Assembly: GCF_019059575.1 (NCBI RefSeq)
Contig: NW_024882803.1
Coordinates: forward strand, 62,001-126,000
Source of the DNA: Amphibalanus amphitrite
Taxonomy: Eukaryota; Arthropoda; Thecostraca; Balanomorpha; Balanidae
DNA: 64,000 nt
Direction of reading: 5' to 3'
Below are positions 57,879-64,000 of this stretch, piece after piece; within the stretch, counting starts at the first letter, position 1; each line of letters begins with the position of its first letter. The translations under genes and the position numbers were made by a program. Under the pieces are notes generated by a model. The model ran no database searches. It saw nothing but the letters and a program-made list of their open reading frames with translations, and was not told where the DNA came from.

Positions 57879-59230
57879 TTAAAGGTAGTGTGCCAGCTTT
57901 CCTGGACCGTATGGAGTTAATGGCCCAGATAAGGAGAACCGGATTTTTAGAACTTATCCATTAGGGCGGGTCATCCGAGAACTTTTTTTCGAGGACACAT
58001 AATGAAGACCGAAATTCCTACGGAGCATGTCACAAGAAGACTGTGTGAATTTTTTCAATTTTTTTGGTTGAGGTTGCGGGTCGCCGCAGCCAATTAATCA
58101 ACCGGGGTTTTCGCTACATTTTCACTGCACGCGAGTTTTGAGCACAAATATCATATGATTAATTATTTTCAAATATATACATCGAAACTTCAGCTATTCC
58201 TCAACCTATTCTGCAAGTCTGTTGGCTGTATCTCTTTAACTGTGGCCATGGTGCCATGCTCTCTGTATCGGTTTTCCGCAACTCGATCGCAGCGCCATCT
58301 CTTGAGAGGACTGTTAACTTTGCGTCGGCCGAGACAATATGCATTCTGCTGATGCGATCTTAGGACGCTGATGAAAAAAACGTAAGGCACAGGAACGTAT
58401 ATAGCGTGAAAGCTGTCAATTGCAATTAAAGTAGCCATTAAATGTACATATTGGGGGTTCACCTGACTTTAGCACAGCCATTATGCGCCAAGTGCGATAG
58501 TGTCCGCTGGACCTATTAGTCATTTGATTCTGCGCTGAGACTTCAGCAGCATTATTTTCAGTTTTGGCTTCGATTATTTCCTTGCATGTAAATGTAACCT
58601 TTCTTTTGAAATGCAAACCTAGTGTTAGAACTGAACAGTAGCAGCTCAATTGCAGAATAACTAAGTACTAGGTTAGCCTCGTCAACTTAGCCCGGCTTCA
58701 TCTGACAACAGACTGAGGATGAGTTGCGAGGTATCCTGCTGATCGGCGATCCGCGTATCATATGACTGCCCGAGTCGCGCGTTCTCATCGGACCATCAGA
58801 TCCTATTTTGACGACCTATTGGGGCTGGGCCACCGCAACAAGCAGTGGAGCATCGAGCTTTGAGGGAAACTGACCTCATAATAACCGCGGTAGTAGCTGC
58901 TAAGTGGTCGCCGACGCAATTTGTGATCCCAATCATGTGACATTGTTGCAGTTAGTGGAAAGGAGCCTCCATGTCGAAACGGAACTAATGCCGCGTGGTG
59001 GTCCTCGGTGACACTTCACATTCTGTTCTCGGATAGGCAAGTGATTACAAAGGAAATGCCCTTCTGCATTTTACGTGCATAAGGATGCGTCGTTTATCAT
59101 GATAAATAGGATAGCCGTGCTGGATCATCGGCTATGACGAGCCTGTTGGACGAGCATATTGCTTCAGTAAATGAGCCCGGTAGTCAATGCTTATTCTATT
59201 TTACACCCAAATCAGACAAGGGCCAAACTA

Positions 59231-59632
59231 TTAAACAAGTTTACTAGACTTGTGGAAAAGCCACTGGACTAAAGCTGCGCCGATCAGTGGACCATTTACC
59301 AAGAGTGCCTGTGCATCGAGCAGGAACCGTTCGTGCCGTTTCGGGCAACGCCATGCAGTCCAGATCAGAGAACACTTCTGAACAGCCCGGAAGCAGGCGT
59401 CACGCTCTTGACAAATCCTGAGGTAGCTGTCAGTAAGGAAGCTTGAGCCCTTGAATTTGGTAAAATGGCTTACGTTTGCAGCTTGCAAGTTACGTATTCC
59501 GTCGCGATCGCCCATCATACAACATATATTGACCAGCTTCGAACTATCACCGAGTTCAATGTTGTTCACTATGTCCCAATGTGGTCCGAAATTACGGAGT
59601 AAACATTGCAGAGACGGATTACTCCAAAGCAT
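59231..59632 (-). CDS. Unrecognised open frame inside a 4-kb TTAA element
   Basis: A 133-codon minus-strand frame of balanced composition (segments such as GPHWDIVNNIELGDSSKL and SFLTDSYLRICQERDACF). It is the longest frame in the TTAA element at 57883-61870, so it could be a remnant of that element's coding region. I see no piggyBac-type Asp motifs and no recognisable domain. The surrounding sequence is not open enough for a full transposase. Confidence 0.25.
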   Translation of the reverse strand: MLWSNPSLQCLLRNFGPHWDIVNNIELGDSSKLVNICCMMGDRDGIRNLQAANVSHFTKFKGSSFLTDSYLRICQERDACFRAVQKCSLIWTAWRCPKRHERFLLDAQALLVNGPLIGAALVQWLFHKSSKLV

Positions 59633-61109
59633 CCAGCTATTGCGAGACCTCTCAGCTCACCGGTCTGTGTTATTCGCCCAGTGATCGACAGGAATAAGTA
59701 CCGGGCTCACTATAGGAAACTTTTTTGGGCTGTACTGGCCGATACAGACAGCCAGCAAACAGTGCATACACTGCGATGCTTGCTGAACTAAGGAATGGTG
59801 ATAAAAAGACTCGAGACACTTATGGCAAGAAAGTATAGGAAGCGAATGAGGCAGAAGACATAAAGATATGCGATTCTATCAGCATTTTGCAATAAACAAT
59901 TCATGCACTACATGCAGCTCATAGATCGGTCCAAAGAACGCGTTACAGAGTCACCAATAGCAATCTCGCTGGAAGAGGGTGACCTTGGACCCGCTGCTTA
60001 ACAAATTAATTTCGATCCGGTGCATACCCATACTCACTACTCAGACAGTGGAACTAGCCGTCCGGCTCGTAACATAGGCAGCATACGTTGCTGTTATTAA
60101 GAGAGCACGTCTCGGTTACATCACGTGTGCCATCAGGACGCAATGCAACGCTCTCATGCCGGCGTTTGAATCAATTATCGAAGTGTGATTTTCTGCCCTA
60201 GGACGGTTAGGTGGCTGGCTACATTGCATTCAAAAATGAACATACGGTTTGGACTGATGTCATCTGTCTGCAAAACTTAATTTAACTGATAAACATATAG
60301 GCACCAAAGTTAAGCATCTCGCTGTTTTCTTGGCGAAATCACTATAGGTATAGCTTCCGGAGCAATTTATGATTCCTGAAGTAATTCGGATCGAATGGGT
60401 ACAACTCACCTAGTGTCAAATAAGGAACACCAGACACCTAGGAACACCAAAGAACACCATATACCCGACGTGGCAGCGGCTGCGTCAGCTTTTAACGGTC
60501 GGACAGCCGTCAAAATCAATGTTATGCCAAACTCGCTCAATAGATGGCGCTGGTTTCGTTGCGCTCAGAGCGCCGATGCTAATCGCTATTCTGAGCACGA
60601 TTCTGCCACTGGGGTTTCTTAACTTTGTGAAGAGGTGGGGGTAAGCATGTAGAACTAGGAAAGTGGTAAATATAGTACCTTTCTCGATTTTTTCCCACTA
60701 CATTTTGCAAACAACGAGAAAAATTAGCAAAAGTGGTGTCAAAAAACCGTTGACGGCGCGCCCAGTTCCTTTTCAAAAATTCGCAAAAAAATATGTTTTA
60801 ACCGTTTTATGGATCAGCCCGTAGGAAAATCGCTCTTCACTTGGAAACTTTTTCCATCGACCCGCCCTATTATCCATACCTTCAAAACTCATGGAAACGT
60901 CTTAAATTCTTCAAATTTTGAGTACCCCAGTGCGAAATTCGCCCCGACGGGTTGTCGGTCGTACCCCAACAACATTTCACACCACTATGAACAATAAATG
61001 CACACACTGAAATCGCTATTACCGATATGCTCATCCAATCAAGTTTCGATAAACCCGTTCATCATCATCTCCTGCGGTTTCGAACACGCCTGTTAGGTGG
61101 TGCGGTAGA

Positions 61110-61332
61110 CCGCGCCCAAAGCCAGGGCCCCGGTAACGTGAGGTAGCCGAGTCGGGGCAGCGTGCGCTGACCCAAGCCGGGGCCGCGTGTCCTCCCGGTG
61201 TCATGTGATAGCCCGGGGCTGCCCGCGGGGATGCGGTAGACCGCGCCCAAAGCTGCGGCCCCGGCTTGGGTCAGCGCACGTTGCCCCGACTCGGCTACCT
61301 CACGTTACCGGCGCCCTGGCTTTGGGCGCGGC
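61110..61332. repeat. GC-rich inverted repeat, about 80-bp arms
   Basis: CCGCGCCCAAAGCCAGGGC to GACCCAAGCCGGGGCC (61110-61189) is repeated inverted at 61251-61332. A direct copy of GATGCGGTAGACCGCGCCCAAAGC lies between the arms. Confidence 0.85.
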
Positions 61333-61874
61333 TTCTGCTTATACCTTGTGGTGCGGTGGTGGTGCGTCGGGCCGCGCGCTCTGACTTCGGCCAAGAAAAA
61401 TGCGTCAGCTGATCATTGTAATTTCTGCCACTTGCGTGTGGTGAAATGGGGTCATAACTTAAGAGACGGCTTTTTCATATCAATTATTTTACATAAAATC
61501 ATATTTCAAACCATAAATGATGTTCGACAGCCAAATAAAAGAAACAATACCAATACAGGCTTACAGTTTAAGGCTCGACATTGGTGTTGTCTACGATTAG
61601 ACAGCTGATAACTCATTCCCGTACGTCGTAACTCTATAATGACCTTTGCTTATTGTCACATGTGCGCCGCATTCGCGATTGTTGCCGACGCCTATTTGCA
61701 GGTCAGCCCACTACAGTTGTTATACATATCGAAAAACCGATAAACTTTTAGGCGAAAAAGGCACTATTCCAGGCCCATTTTTGATTTTTTTTGCGATATT
61801 AGGAAAAAACAGAAGCTTCTTATCCTAGGAAAAATAAAATGGGAAATCTTTCAAAGGTGGCACACTACCTTTAA

Positions 61875-63072
61875 CCCGCGCCGGGCCGGTGCTCTGAGAT
61901 TCCGCGCCGGGCCGGGGGGGGGGTGTCTGAACACCCCCCCTTCTAACTCGGCTCCTGGGCCACGTAGCGACACGCGGTAAGCGGCAATCGAAAGAACGTC
62001 CAAAATAAGGACGAAAACACTTCGGTCATTTTTTGGGTCAGGTCAAAGGTCAGGTCACCAGAGGTCACCAAAGGTCAAATGTCTACTATTTCAACATTTT
62101 GGAAACTGCCAACGGCTATCTCGGGAACCGATAGAGCTACAGCGCCGCGGAAAAGCGCATTCGATAGCCCTTTTACAGACCTTTCTGAGCAATGTCCTCA
62201 GATTTGACCTCAGGTCAACGGTTTAGCCTCCAGAGGGCAAAAACTCCAAAAATAGCCGTTTTTACGAAAAACGTTTTTTTCGGCAATAACTTTTGACTCA
62301 AAAGAGCCACGACATTACTTTTGCCACCATCGTGATCCTCTCGTCGAGACGCGTCGAATGAACTATAATTTGACCTTGAAAGGTCAACTTGAAAATTTGA
62401 CCTCAGGTCAAGGTCAAATTTGACCGTCAAACCTGACCGGAAAAGGTCATGTTGCATATCAGTCGATCCGCAACGTCGAGCCGAACACATCTAAGGCGTT
62501 TTCAGCGCTCTAGCACGTCTCTATCAGAAGCTATTAGCGAAAAACTGTTAGATTCTGTTCGTGACCTGAGATGACCTCCGGGACATAACGAGAGGTCACA
62601 GTTGCCATTTTCCGGTTCAGTGTGTCCATTTTACCTACATCTCGATGTTTGAGAGTGTCTAGAAGAGCGTTCGTGCAAAACAGACGCTTTTCAATTTTCT
62701 CCCATTGACTTATACCTAATGGAGAGGTCGCAAAATCGACCTGACTTTAGGTCACCGATATCAAAATTCCGAGATATACATTTTATAGATAATGTTGCTC
62801 TCATCAATCGCTGAAAGTTTCAAGGCAATCGATCAATCGGTGTAGCTATGACGAGCATTCTTATTTTTTTCTGAGGTGAGGTCACTTGGCGTGACCTGGT
62901 GACCTGACCTAAGGTGACCTGGGTCTGAAATTTTCACAACATGTGCGGAAAAGATGCACAAACAGGTGTGCCAAAAACAGTGGCGCTCCGCGCCGCCGTT
63001 TTTGAGATATCTGCGAAAAACTGCAGGGGGGTGTTAAAACACCCCCCCCCCCCGGCCCCGGCCCGGCGCGGG
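61875..63072. mobile_element. 1.2-kb TTAA element, family C copy 2 (inverted)
   Basis: TTAA at 61871-61874 and 63073-63076, with inverted ends CCCGCGCCGGGCCGG. G-run/C-run hairpins at about 61912-61940 and 63025-63052. Inverse orientation to 6486-7674, with high identity through the AGGTCA-rich interior. Confidence 0.85.
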
Positions 63073-63119
63073 TTAAGGTATAATTTAACCTTAAGGTCAA
63101 ATTATACCTTAAATTACTT
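63073..63119. repeat. A/T-rich palindromic cluster of TTAAGGTATAAT
   Basis: TTAAGGTATAATTT-AACCTTAAGG-TCAAATTATACCTTAA folds on itself and is followed by another TTATACCTTAA. It is the target site next to the family C element. Confidence 0.8.
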
Positions 63120-63369
63120 TATACCTTAAAGGACAAGTTTCAACGCGAGGAAAAGATGTCGCTAAAAATAACCGTAGTGCCAGCTTGGTGACAAGTTCTT
63201 GCACAAATCAAAACATGTTCCGCAAAAAACGCCAATTATAGGTGGGGGACTTTTGATAACTTCTTGCGACGACCTTTGACGCGACCTAAAAATTGACCAA
63301 TCTAGTATCAGTTTTTACGCTCTTTCAAATATCGCTTACCACGTGCCGATAGCCCAGGAACGGAGTTAA

Positions 63370-64000
63370 AGGGACTATCTCACCTTTAACATGGGGTTTG
63401 AGTTGAGATAGCCAAGTTTGCGGCGAGGTTCAGAAACCACTATCTATCTAGGTTGCAACCCCCGCGGCCTCTTGGTGTTGAAGAAATTCGTTCCCTTCAT
63501 TTGAAAATGGCCCTTGTACAGGGTGTCCCAGAATTACCCGGACATTATTAATTAGCGTATAAAATAAGGCAAACATGATTGCGCTTTTTTCTTTTTGTCG
63601 TCCTATATAGTCAACTAGGGTGGCTGTGAAATAGCACATGCAATAGATACGCTTACTACAAGATCAGCCGACAATGATTGAAAATGCCAGCCATTGCTGG
63701 TCTCAGTTGTTTTACGGCTCTCCCGAAACTCGGTGAAGGCCTGTTCTCTTTGATGTCTTTGACCTGTTGCCGGAGGATAATACAATCATATAAGATAAAC
63801 TTAACATCAAAGTTGTTGCCGGAGTTGTTGCTGGAGGCGGGACCCGACCGGCCCGGTCGGGTCCCGCCTCGGGACCCGACCGGGCCGCCGCGGCTGACCT
63901 GACGGAGGGCGCTCAGCTGGCGGCTCCGGCCGGTCTGGTGGCCGCCGCCTCCACCGTACCGGCCGGCTCCCGCCCGGCCCGGGCGCGGGTGGTTCACCGC
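63370..64000. mobile_element. Left end of a second AGGGAC-type TTAA element, cut by the window
   Basis: TTAA (63366-63369), then AGGGACTATCTCACCTTTAAC, matching the left end at 4671, including GAGTTGAGATAGCCAA. No right end is in the window, so the boundary at 64000 is only the window edge. Confidence 0.5.
63834..63870. repeat. 37-nt GC palindrome
   Basis: GAGGCGGGACCCGACCG, 3-nt loop, perfect inverse arm; part of the arm is repeated again at 63871-63887. Confidence 0.95.

Larger units (their letters stand above)
57883..61870. mobile_element. 4.0-kb TTAA element, TIR AGGTAGTGTGCCANCTTT
   Basis: TTAA at 57879-57882 and 61871-61874, with inverted ends AGGTAGTGTGCCAGCTTT and AGGTAGTGTGCCACCTTT (17 of 18). 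The inside has no full transposase; it holds the open frame at 59231 and the inverted repeat at 61.1-61.3 kb. Its right TTAA is also the left TTAA of the next element. Confidence 0.7.

Overview
The window is animal nuclear DNA: genes are split by introns with GT..AG sites, exons are far apart, and most of the space is transposon-derived. A degenerate CCTAA/CCCAA/CCCAG array fits an arthropod (telomere unit TTAGG), perhaps a crustacean, but this is a weak inference. There is no sign of a bacterial or organellar genome.

Genes. The one securely identified gene is a complete sodium- and chloride-dependent SLC6 transporter on the minus strand. It has 13 coding exons between 53171 and 34785, all splice phases agree, and it predicts 636 residues. 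It most resembles the glycine-transporter branch and ends in a class I PDZ ligand. A second minus-strand gene ends at 2979 with a Ser-rich, C-terminally tail-anchored membrane protein; only its last exon is seen here. A third minus-strand spliced gene (27327 to 23963) is unrecognised and lies inside a 5.2-kb terminal-inverted-repeat element. On the plus strand there is a broken non-LTR retrotransposon with an RNase H domain (17.8-18.8 kb), a frame-broken coding-like tract (18.8-19.9 kb) and a doubtful low-complexity exon (47.1-47.4 kb).

Mobile DNA. From left to right: a 26-kb interval (4026-30296) framed by matching CACTA-like ends. Inside it sits an 11.9-kb TTAA-flanked element (4671-16557), which contains a 3.8-kb foldback and three tandem 2.4-2.9-kb satellite units. 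Also inside are a 1.03-kb TTAA element (19898-20929) and the 5.2-kb CACTG element (22875-28058). Further right are a hAT-type MITE at 32562, a second copy of the 1.03-kb TTAA element (51274-52304), a 0.6-kb foldback (54.6-55.3 kb), a 4-kb TTAA element (57883-61870) that abuts a 1.2-kb TTAA element (61875-63072), and the start of another TTAA element at 63370. SLC6 introns also hold three copies, two of them in tandem, of a CACGTG-rich repeat (the third lies upstream of the gene).

The most unusual signals are: (1) two independent hAT MITEs, each with its own 8-bp target duplication, carrying different TTAA elements at exactly the same internal TTAA; (2) TTAA element families that share paired G-run/C-run hairpins near both ends and are packed with AGGTCA nuclear-receptor half-sites; (3) an unknown spliced gene carried in a CACTG element with subterminal repeats; (4) adjacent hairpins whose arms differ by compensatory changes; (5) a 44-bp insertion with 13-bp inverted ends and a perfect 8-bp target duplication, with its empty site present in a sister repeat unit.
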